Shown here: positions 58,019-64,000 of the stretch, in pieces
Layout: each line of letters opens with the position of its first letter
Position numbering within the stretch: the first letter of the stretch is position 1
Origin: RBG-16-57-9 sp964529745
GTDB taxonomy: Archaea > Thermoproteota > Bathyarchaeia > TCS64
DNA: 64,000 nt
Assembly: GCA_964529745.1 (NCBI GenBank)
Contig: CAZGZR010000004.1
Coordinates: forward strand, 1 to 64,000
Direction of reading: 5' to 3'
Position numbers and translations under genes: made by a program
The notes under the pieces: model-generated
Told to the model about the DNA's origin: nothing
What the model saw: the letters and a program-made list of their open reading frames with translations, nothing else
The model's database searches: none

Positions 58019-59014
58019 TTATCGTTTGCGGTATCTGCTCCGATATTTCCTGAGGGTGTCCACCAGCTGGTCGACGTCGGCCTTGTTGTCGCAGAGTCGG
58101 CTAACACGTACCGCCTGCCGGACGTTCTCGGTGCCGAGGTCGCTACAAACCTTCTCAGCTATGTACCTGGCTAAGTCTTCCGGTGTGCCTCCCATGATTA
58201 AAAGGTTGGTGGAGACGTTGAGAAACTGTTCCCGGGTGTACTCAGAGAAATACAGCTGCTCAAACCTGCTAAGCAACTCGGCGCTGAGCCCCTTGACCGT
58301 ATTAGCCGCCGCGAACACGACGGTTCCCAGCTGATCCTCTCGGTACCGCTGATACATGGTCTCGATAACCCTGCCGGTCTCCATGAGGCTAAGCAGCGGC
58401 GCGACGTCACGGTTACGGAGCTTATCGATCTCGTCTATGAGAAGAATCCTAGGCCGGTAACCCATGAGAAAATCGCTTAACCCTGGACCGGTTAGTCTGG
58501 ACCCCAGCAGATAGTAGCTTCCAGGTATGCGTTCGAGCTCCATGAGGAAAAGCGTCTTAGCGCTTGCCGGCGGCCCATAAAGAAGCCAGTTGACGCGAAC
58601 ACCCATGTCGAGGGTGCGACGCAGCTGCTGTTTAACGTCGTCGTACCCTATCACGCTGCTGAATAGGTCCGCCGGCGCCGTCGGTATCGTTACGGGGGCC
58701 GCGTCCTCCAGTTGGTTGACACCCACAGCCATGAGTGCCTCAGGTATGGCTTTAGGGTGCATGGTGACGTACCCGGTGCCGCTGTTAGACTTGTACACGC
58801 GCCGGAGAATCCCCCGAAGGTGCATAAGGTGCAGCAGCGGGGGGCTTATCGGCGGGCTGAAACTGTCCCACTGCCATCCCAACGTAAAAAAATAGGGGTC
58901 CTGGTAGTGCTTTTTCTCATAATCGTGAATGCGCTCAAGGTCCCCAGTGACATTGGGGCGTTCATCAAGCAGCCTCAGTATCTCGATGACCACGGGTACC
59001 TTATCGATCTCCAA
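58019..59014 (-). CDS. AAA+ ATPase, clamp-loader/RuvB-like, with N-terminal winged helix
   Basis: 331 residues. N-terminal 90 residues resemble a winged helix; then VIGYDDVKQQLRR, Walker A GPPASAKT near 147, Walker B LLIDEIDKL near 192, sensor AAAN near 230, and ELLSRFEQLYF as arginine-finger region. Order fits RFC/RuvB-type ATPases. Sits directly downstream of the clamp gene, so it may load that clamp. Confidence 0.8.
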   Translation of the reverse strand: MEIDKVPVVIEILRLLDERPNVTGDLERIHDYEKKHYQDPYFFTLGWQWDSFSPPISPPLLHLMHLRGILRRVYKSNSGTGYVTMHPKAIPEALMAVGVNQLEDAAPVTIPTAPADLFSSVIGYDDVKQQLRRTLDMGVRVNWLLYGPPASAKTLFLMELERIPGSYYLLGSRLTGPGLSDFLMGYRPRILLIDEIDKLRNRDVAPLLSLMETGRVIETMYQRYREDQLGTVVFAAANTVKGLSAELLSRFEQLYFSEYTREQFLNVSTNLLIMGGTPEDLARYIAEKVCSDLGTENVRQAVRVSRLCDNKADVDQLVDTLRKYRSRYRKR

Positions 59015-59016
59015 GT

Positions 59017-59211
59017 CTAACCCTCACTTGAAACGAGCTCAGTTGGGTACCATTTCCCGTCTTTAATGACGATATGCCCCTCACGGTCTAGTTCAAGCAG
59101 CTTCATGCTCCAGGAGTTTTTCCCTAGGTGTAGATGATCGGCTAACTCAAGGCCGTTGAAACGGCCGGGGTTCTCTCGTATAGCGTTTAGTGCTCGGTCC
59201 TTGTTTGTCAA
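59017..59211 (-). CDS. Small winged-helix protein
   Basis: 64 residues from TTG 59211, 2 bases after the clamp gene's stop; a longer frame overlaps the clamp gene. IRENPGRFNGLELADHLHLGKNSWSMKLLELDREGHIVIKDGKWYP is a compact winged helix. Lies between clamp and AAA+ genes. Confidence 0.6.
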   Translation of the reverse strand: MTNKDRALNAIRENPGRFNGLELADHLHLGKNSWSMKLLELDREGHIVIKDGKWYPTELVSSEG

Positions 59212-59213
59212 GT

Positions 59214-60698
59214 CTACGCAACCGCCTCTAACTCTAACTCGTGTAGCTTCTTTATGTAACGCTGATACTGATTTAACCGGTCCTCGGGAGCGCAGTTGAT
59301 GCAGTTGATAGATCCGTCCTCCAGTCTGATCTCGCGGCCGTCGGGTATAGCGGCGCCGCATTCCTCACAGGTGTAGCCTTCAACCGCTGGTGTGGGTTTA
59401 GCCGGGGGCTCGGGCTCCGGTATAGGTTCGGGCGCCGGCTCGATGGGTTCAGTGGGTTCTATTATCTGTCTACTTGATAAGAATAACCTTGTGTGCTCTT
59501 CTCCGTATATCGATCCCTCGTTCGCTCGCCAGATAGTCCCGTCCAGGTCCTTGTAGTCCATACTTGGATTCTTTAACTTGTTTATTGCCCTCTTCAATGC
59601 GTCGACGGCCGTGATCCCCCGGAAATGGGTCCAGGGGTGTGACTCATAGCCTGCAGCGGGGGAAATAGAAACTATGGGGCTGCCTCGAATATTATCCTTA
59701 TCCTTGATGGATATGCTGTACTTGTGGTGTATCAGGTCTCTTAACTCGTTGTAGAGTTCGTCGATGGTCTCCACCGTTTCTTTAGTACGAGATAAAGGTT
59801 CGCCTTTACAATAGGGACAAACTATATCCGACTTGGATATGGTTTTTCCGCAGTGTCCGCAGCGGTACACTATCTCCAGGGGCTTATACAGCGTCGGAAC
59901 AGGGCTCCAGTCTACCCACTCGGCGCCTAGATAGTTTCCGCCTATACAGGGGGCAATGTAATAGTATAGGTGACCCCTGTAGATCTCCGCGTCTACCTTG
60001 ATGGGCATATCCGTAGATAGGGAAAGGGTTACTACCTCGGCTATTTTGCACACCTGGTTAAAGAAGGGCGCTAAGTAGCCTACACTGAAGTTAGCTATTT
60101 GATGGGTACCGGCGTTGTCGTTATACTTGAGCTCTAGTATGTGGTCACTGCTTCTTTTGAGGGGTATATCCTCAGCGGATTCGTCGTCGTTGGCCCCAAA
60201 CTTAACCTGATCCTCGGATAGTTTGATGCTGAAATGCTCGTAGCCGTTAAAGTCCTTCAAGACGGATCTAATAGACTCGGTTACTAGGCGTACCTCGGAC
60301 TTGTAGAATATCCTGGGCTCGGGAACCTCCTCGTCGGGGGGCTCCAGTAAAGGGATCCGTTTCTCTCTGCGTAGATCGTCCGTGTAGACGAAAAGCAGCC
60401 GGCCTTTCTCCTCCTCTAACTCGATGGTTAACATGGCGTCCAGCTTCTTAGCGTTTGACCGGAAAACCGTGTTACGCGCCTTCACGACATTAAAGAAAAG
60501 GGTCCTCGTCTCGGTGCACTCGTACACGTCAAAAGCGTCCGCCGGGATCTCGAGGTCAAGGAGCCCCATGTGGCCGGGGTCCATTGTCACTAGGGTTACC
60601 TTGTCGGGGTAGAACGTAAAACGCGCCTCCTCAACTAAGGTACCCACTACATAGAGCAAATCCCGAATAAACTCGGGTCTACTTGTTTCTAACCTCAT
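59214..60698 (-). CDS. PCNA-like sliding clamp with C-terminal zinc-ribbon extension
   Basis: 494 residues, twice the usual 245. Residues 1-260 match PCNA (TRPEFIRDLLYVVGTLVEEARFTF, VTMDPGHMGLLDLEIPADAF, FSVGYLAPFFNQVCKIAEVVTLSLSTDMPIKV). The tail has a ribbon CGHC...CPYC near 280-300, an alpha/beta segment, a Pro/Glu linker and a second ribbon CEEC...CINC near 437-462. Operator site 4 lies in its promoter. The tail may recruit an element-specific partner. Confidence 0.85.
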   Translation of the reverse strand: MRLETSRPEFIRDLLYVVGTLVEEARFTFYPDKVTLVTMDPGHMGLLDLEIPADAFDVYECTETRTLFFNVVKARNTVFRSNAKKLDAMLTIELEEEKGRLLFVYTDDLRREKRIPLLEPPDEEVPEPRIFYKSEVRLVTESIRSVLKDFNGYEHFSIKLSEDQVKFGANDDESAEDIPLKRSSDHILELKYNDNAGTHQIANFSVGYLAPFFNQVCKIAEVVTLSLSTDMPIKVDAEIYRGHLYYYIAPCIGGNYLGAEWVDWSPVPTLYKPLEIVYRCGHCGKTISKSDIVCPYCKGEPLSRTKETVETIDELYNELRDLIHHKYSISIKDKDNIRGSPIVSISPAAGYESHPWTHFRGITAVDALKRAINKLKNPSMDYKDLDGTIWRANEGSIYGEEHTRLFLSSRQIIEPTEPIEPAPEPIPEPEPPAKPTPAVEGYTCEECGAAIPDGREIRLEDGSINCINCAPEDRLNQYQRYIKKLHELELEAVA

Positions 60699-60723
60699 TT
60701 TCTTGTGGCCTCCACCCTGAAAA

Positions 60724-60738
60724 TATACAACTTGTATA
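60724..60738 (-). promoter_or_regulatory. Operator TATACAANTTGTATA, site 4 (clamp promoter)
   Basis: Perfect palindrome after GTTAAA on the minus strand, about 26 bases before ATG 60698. Places the clamp in the shared regulon. Confidence 0.8.
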
Positions 60739-60752
60739 TTTAACAGTTAAGG

Positions 60753-60772
60753 GGTGTAGCGATCGCTACACC
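60753..60772. repeat. Perfect 20-bp palindrome
   Basis: GGTGTAGCGATCGCTACACC is perfectly self-complementary. It lies 14 bases from operator site 4, between it and the small membrane-protein gene. May be a terminator hairpin for that gene or a protein site. Confidence 0.65.
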
Positions 60773-60781
60773 AGGTTAATT

Positions 60782-60916
60782 TTAAGCACCTTCAAGAAAA
60801 CGGTGCAGGTCCTCACGTTCACGACGCCGTCGGCGCCATCGACGTATAGGCTCCACTGCTACATAACCCAGCACAAAAAGAATGTAGATGATACAGACTA
60901 AGGTACAGGGGTTCAT
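60782..60916 (-). CDS. Small membrane protein (44 aa)
   Basis: ATG 60916 overlaps the previous TGA. N-terminal hydrophobic helix (CTLVCIIYILFVLGYVAV) then a very basic stretch RRWRRRRRER. Ends just before the 20-bp palindrome. Confidence 0.5.
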   Translation of the reverse strand: MNPCTLVCIIYILFVLGYVAVEPIRRWRRRRREREDLHRFLEGA

Positions 60917-61065
60917 GGGTTGTACGGCTCGATCGTTATTCTAATCAGGTCAGGGATTTTGAGGGTTTCTTTAACCCACTCGGCTGTATCGTCCTGACTC
61001 ATGACGTCCTCACTCTCCTGGTCCTCAGTCTTCAAGAGGGTATAGAAAAGCTTAGAATCCGGCAC
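60913..61065 (-). CDS. Small hypothetical protein (50 aa)
   Basis: GTG 61065 is 2 bases after the upstream stop; a longer frame overlaps that gene. Acidic, with ITIEPYNP at its end. Interestingly a similar FTIEPYPI occurs in the protein at 61439. Confidence 0.5.
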   Translation of the reverse strand: MPDSKLFYTLLKTEDQESEDVMSQDDTAEWVKETLKIPDLIRITIEPYNP

Positions 61066-61067
61066 GT

Positions 61068-61382
61068 CTAACCGCCTCGTGCCGCACTTAGCTTTTTTTC
61101 TACCGTCTCGGTTATGTGGTCCCATAGTTGGGGCTCAGTCATGACGGCTGCATAAAGCCTACGGTGTCCACCCTTACCGGTGGTTTCGGTGAAGTCGCAT
61201 ACAGTTTCGTCGACCATAGCGTTTAAGAAGTTGATAACTGAGGCTCGACTGATCGATCCCCTGGTCTCAGGGGACAGTCCTAACAGGTCGTTGACTTTTA
61301 GCCATACGTCCCGTGAAGACAGGTTTTTATTGGAACCCCAGAGTATACGCAGCATTTCCTTCTGGTAGTCCTTAAAGATCAT
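61068..61382 (-). CDS. BlaI/MecI-like winged-helix repressor
   Basis: 104 residues. FKDYQKEMLRILWGSNKNLSSRDVWLKVND and SVINFLNAMVDETVCDFTETTGKGGHRRLYAAVM give the winged helix and hairpin wing of BlaI-type repressors. Could be the regulator of the TATACAA palindrome, but so could the RHH proteins. Confidence 0.7.
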   Translation of the reverse strand: MIFKDYQKEMLRILWGSNKNLSSRDVWLKVNDLLGLSPETRGSISRASVINFLNAMVDETVCDFTETTGKGGHRRLYAAVMTEPQLWDHITETVEKKLSAARGG

Positions 61383-61438
61383 TTCTAAGCCCTCCTGTGA
61401 TAGGTCCAGAGATAAACTTGTTATTTTTTTTCCCTCCT

Positions 61439-61954
61439 TTACTTTTTATTCTGCCTCTCAGCTAAATTAGCTGAGGTCTCGGCTGTACCTTTCACCTGGT
61501 AAAACAGGTAACCCCCAGGGGCCACCACGAGATCAACGCTGTACTGTGGAACCTCTACACACGCGACGGCCTGAGTTAACCGGTTCAACACCTGGATCGC
61601 CTCTTCTCTGGCTGCAAACTCTGACCGTCTACGCCTCAGGTAACCCTCATAGCTGTACGGTATACCCCAAGCGGCATAAGCAGCCCTGGCCAACGCCTCC
61701 AGACAAAACCTTGAGGTCTGGACCCGGATCGGCTTATGGACCCCATAGCACACCAGATCACCATTTCCGGCCTTTTCCAGCTGCTCGCCGCATACACCGC
61801 ATTTTATGCTGAGCCCCGGCGCGTCCACGCTGGGCTCCAGCGCCGGCGCGTATTGTGCTATTGGGTAGGGCTCGATCGTGAACCATAACCAGCGCCGGGG
61901 GATAACCCCCCAGGGCTTAGCAGTGGGCAGCTTAGCTTTTAACGGATAGATCAT
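61439..61954 (-). CDS. Zinc-ribbon hypothetical protein
   Basis: 171 residues from ATG 61954 (GTG 61969, overlapping the upstream TGA, is possible). CGVCGEQLEK and a later YC/FC suggest metal binding; the middle is Ala/Arg-rich helix. No family recognised. A run of T/C bases after it, 61425-61440, may not be a terminator on this strand. Confidence 0.6.
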   Translation of the reverse strand: MIYPLKAKLPTAKPWGVIPRRWLWFTIEPYPIAQYAPALEPSVDAPGLSIKCGVCGEQLEKAGNGDLVCYGVHKPIRVQTSRFCLEALARAAYAAWGIPYSYEGYLRRRRSEFAAREEAIQVLNRLTQAVACVEVPQYSVDLVVAPGGYLFYQVKGTAETSANLAERQNKK

Positions 61955-61965
61955 GAGCCCCAGGG

Positions 61966-62661
61966 TCACCTGTTGAAGTGTTGGGCCCAATACTCGGGGC
62001 GTAGTATCTCGCTGTGATCGAAACCGTCGGAGTCGCATAACTCCTTATAGAAACGGCCTAGGGGCGTAGGGTATTCTTTAATCCCCTCGGCCGTCTCAGC
62101 GTAGGCGTCCTTTTTCGGTAGGTTGATCAGCTCTATGTAAACGTCCCCGTCTCTCCAGTTTAGCAGCGTTATGAGATCGTTAATGGCCTCGAGGTCCTGG
62201 GTGTAGTTGTCGATCGCTATGTATGCGTAAAAGCCCCAGTGGTCCTTATTCCAGTCGCTGGCCCATATCTTGATCCAGTCGCCTGGCGGCTCAGCGTTAA
62301 CGGTGTTCCAAAAGCCCTTATACTTCAATGCGTAGGGCTTAGCCTTCAGCTGCTCCTCAAGGTGCCGGCGCCGGTCCTCGCCTCGTTTTAATCCGTTCCC
62401 TGGCGTGTGGTGCCTGTACAGGTAGCCGTCGACGGGCTCCCCGTTGACCTCCTTATGGTCTAGGCATCCCTCGCAGCGCTCCTTAGTGATCCGATATAGG
62501 CACGTCATACAGGTGATCAGGGGCGTATCAGTGGTGAAACTTATCTTGCAGCTTATGCACCGGTAGATCCCCTGATCGGGGTCTTCGCATGTTACCCAGC
62601 GGCCTAATCCGCAGCTGGGACATTTCCCACTCGTTGAGTGGGTTAGTTGTGTGGCCTCCAT
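61966..62661 (-). CDS. Double zinc-ribbon protein
   Basis: 231 residues. Two ribbons in the first 75 residues (CPSCGLG, CISC; CMTC, CEGC), then an alpha/beta domain with many aromatics (WIKIWASDWNKDHWGFYAYIAID). Promoter carries operator site 5. Role unknown, possibly DNA- or RNA-binding. Confidence 0.65.
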   Translation of the reverse strand: MEATQLTHSTSGKCPSCGLGRWVTCEDPDQGIYRCISCKISFTTDTPLITCMTCLYRITKERCEGCLDHKEVNGEPVDGYLYRHHTPGNGLKRGEDRRRHLEEQLKAKPYALKYKGFWNTVNAEPPGDWIKIWASDWNKDHWGFYAYIAIDNYTQDLEAINDLITLLNWRDGDVYIELINLPKKDAYAETAEGIKEYPTPLGRFYKELCDSDGFDHSEILRPEYWAQHFNR

Positions 62662-62679
62662 GTTTCCACCGTATAAGCT

Positions 62680-62694
62680 TATACAACTTGTATA
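62680..62694 (-). promoter_or_regulatory. Operator TATACAANTTGTATA, site 5
   Basis: Perfect palindrome TATACAACTTGTATA after GTTAAA on the minus strand, about 19 bases from ATG 62661. Confidence 0.75.
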
Positions 62695-62733
62695 TTTAAC
62701 GTTTAAGGCTATGTTTATGTTTAAGAAAAGGGG

Positions 62734-63189
62734 TTACTCGGGCCGGTATTTCTCGGGACCCTCGGTTAAAACGCCTCGATCGCTTATCTCGTGTTCGCAC
62801 TCGCAACACTCGACGACTCCATAGGTATCACCTGGCTCGACGTTTTCGTATCGGCCGGTTTCTGGGTTAAATTCCCAGGTGCTGCGCTCCTGATAGTACA
62901 CAGTCTTAAGCGGACGACAACACTGGGGACAATAGGGCGGCGCGTAGACTCGGGGCGCCTGATCCATCTTAACCTCCAGAGTCTTTAGATAGGGTATAGA
63001 CTCAGCTATTAAATCAAGGGCCTGGGGGATCGTTGAAGTGTCCCCCAGGTTGTCGCCGTTCATGCCTCCAGCTGGGTTAACGTAGTGGTAACCTACCGAG
63101 TATGGTTTCTCCGAGTCCTCCAGGTTGTGATAGATCACTACCGTAAGGGCCTCGTTATCCTTTTTTGGTTCTTTACTCACGTCGATCAC
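62734..63189 (-). CDS. Hypothetical protein with C-terminal zinc ribbon
   Basis: 151 residues. The N-terminal half is alpha/beta (TVVIYHNLEDSEKPYSVGYHYV); CPQCCRPL and CCECEHE form a ribbon in the last 55 residues. Overlaps the upstream gene by 4 bases. Confidence 0.6.
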   Translation of the reverse strand: MIDVSKEPKKDNEALTVVIYHNLEDSEKPYSVGYHYVNPAGGMNGDNLGDTSTIPQALDLIAESIPYLKTLEVKMDQAPRVYAPPYCPQCCRPLKTVYYQERSTWEFNPETGRYENVEPGDTYGVVECCECEHEISDRGVLTEGPEKYRPE

Positions 63190-63554
63190 CTGGGCCTGTG
63201 ATCTGGGTACAACATGGACCCAGTTAATTGAACCATGTAGTCGCGGCCGCTCATTGCCTCGACGTACTCGATGATTGCGTTTTGCTTAGACGCCTCCAGC
63301 TGCTCGAACCGGATCACGTCATGCGCCAGCATAATCGTTAAGTCGCAGCTGTAACAAGCGGCGCACCGTTCGCAGTAATCGACGGTTTTACCTTTTCTGA
63401 AACGCTGGATTATACGCTTAGCGTGATCGGCGGTGTGATATCCTATAGATCCGTCGACCATAGCTGCGATAACCCAGGTTTCGCCTTTCTCTTTTAGGGC
63501 CGCGTCGATCAACTCGATGCGGTCCTTTTCCGTTTCTGTGGCCTCATTGTTCAC
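63186..63554 (-). CDS. Hypothetical protein with Cys-rich middle
   Basis: 122 residues from GTG 63554; the longer frame from 63575 would start inside operator site 6. CERCAACYSCDL near 70-81 is a dense Cys motif. First gene of the operon. No family recognised. Confidence 0.6.
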   Translation of the reverse strand: MNNEATETEKDRIELIDAALKEKGETWVIAAMVDGSIGYHTADHAKRIIQRFRKGKTVDYCERCAACYSCDLTIMLAHDVIRFEQLEASKQNAIIEYVEAMSGRDYMVQLTGSMLYPDHRPR

Positions 63555-63568
63555 TAACGAACACCGTT

Positions 63569-63583
63569 TATACAAGTTGTATA
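63569..63583 (-). promoter_or_regulatory. Operator TATACAANTTGTATA, site 6
   Basis: Perfect palindrome following CCAAAT on the minus strand, 15 bases before GTG 63554. It also decides that start, since an earlier one would lie within it. Confidence 0.75.
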
Positions 63584-63589
63584 ATTTGG

Positions 63590-63822
63590 ATATAAACCTT
63601 TTTTTTTAAAAAAAAGTTTAATTGATAGGGATCGATTTATCCAGGTTACCCAGGTTATTGTTACAAAACCGCACAGTTTTGTAATACCCAAATAATGCGT
63701 TATTTTGATAATAATCGAATTGATAATAAATTGTCTCATTTTTTTAAAAAATTTTTTTTTTCAAAAAATAATATAGGTTATTTCTCCATAATCCCTTTAA
63801 TTTTCCTATCAGCTGCTTAGTC
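63590..63822. other. AT-rich intergenic region with hairpin
   Basis: About 230 bases of very AT-rich DNA with long A and T runs. A perfect TTACAAAAC/GTTTTGTAA hairpin lies at 63661-63684 with loop CGCACA. Could be a DNA-unwinding or partition region; no ORF. Confidence 0.45.
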
Positions 63823-63984
63823 ATGAACCTGGAAAAAGCGATAATCGACGATTACGCGGATCAAGTCATGTTTGAGGTTGAATTAATAAAGTCGCTTATG
63901 AAGGATAACAACCTGGAGACACTGAAACATTTTAGGGCCTTATCCCAGGACGATCGATCACTCGTTTTAGACTTGTATCGGTAA
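63823..63984 (+). CDS. Small helical protein (53 aa)
   Basis: ATG 63823 to TAA 63982-63984. MNLEKAIIDDYADQVMFEVE... is acidic and helical. Codon use is normal for the window. A T-run follows it. Confidence 0.5.
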   Translation: MNLEKAIIDDYADQVMFEVELIKSLMKDNNLETLKHFRALSQDDRSLVLDLYR

Positions 63985-63985
63985 T

Positions 63986-63998
63986 CTCTTTTTTTTCC
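63986..63998 (+). terminator. T-run terminator
   Basis: TCT followed by a run of T residues right after the 53-residue gene; U-tract termination signal for that transcript. Confidence 0.45.
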
Positions 63999-64000
63999 CT

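Noticed and set aside
57901..58051. 49-codon plus-strand frame over the 57910-57993 stem-loop
   Set aside because: It overlaps the 3' end of the AAA+ gene and is explained by the inverted repeat.

Overview
The window looks like part of an archaeal virus or virus-like integrating element. The information-processing genes are archaeal in type: an MCM helicase, a TFB transcription factor, a PCNA-like sliding clamp with an unusual tail, an AAA+ ATPase of clamp-loader/RuvB style, ribbon-helix-helix and winged-helix regulators, and a UbiA-family prenyltransferase. Many starts sit about 20-30 bases after an AT-rich TATA-like box (leaderless style), while genes inside operons overlap by ATGA and use GGAGG-type ribosome sites with many GTG/TTG starts. 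There is no rRNA, no convincing tRNA and no central metabolism. I see no HK97-type capsid, terminase, portal or DNA polymerase, so assignment to a known virus family is not possible by eye. Base 1 begins with 49 C residues, most simply a sequencing or assembly artefact at a contig end.

Layout. 0.1-5.1 kb: a leftward operon of very small, often cysteine-rich proteins under a palindromic operator, a candidate structured RNA, and a membrane-anchored caspase-like protease with two small partners. 5.7-6.3 kb: AT-rich repeats and a GC-rich non-coding stretch. 6.3-9.4 kb: leftward beta-helix and other surface-protein candidates. 9.4-18.4 kb: a glycan island with glycosyltransferases, SAM methyltransferases, a PIG-L deacetylase, a WbqC-like protein and an alkaline-phosphatase-superfamily hydrolase broken by a frameshift next to an HNH endonuclease. 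18.5-20.9 kb: four rightward genes that look like two related long/short pairs, with C-rich third positions; these are my best candidates for abundant structural proteins. 21.0-27.2 kb: leftward genes including a subtilisin, a lectin-like protein, UbiA, an SCP2-like protein and an Mrp/ParA ATPase. 27.2-33.4 kb: rightward genes with a coiled-coil protein and an intein-bearing cysteine protein.

33.4-44.9 kb: leftward ParB-like and hypothetical genes, a rightward PP-loop enzyme, a concentric dyad that is a strong origin candidate next to a winged-helix protein and MCM, then a radical-SAM protein, two DNA methyltransferases and a tyrosine recombinase. 45-56 kb: a rightward run of small proteins, a HerA/VirB4-like DNA translocase, a second YkgJ-type protein, a possible ssDNA-annealing protein, TFB, an ASCH-domain protein and another candidate structural protein. 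56-64 kb: mostly leftward regulators, the AAA+ protein, the clamp and zinc-ribbon proteins.

How it may fit together: six leftward transcription units (starts near 3.5, 35.1, 57.9, 60.7, 62.7 and 63.6 kb) share the 15-bp palindrome TATACAA-N-TTGTATA directly downstream of the TATA region. This predicts one regulon that includes the clamp and probably the early genes. The glycan, prenyltransferase and surface-protein genes suggest that the element modifies the virion or the host envelope. Gene functions are from motif reading only; no database search was possible.
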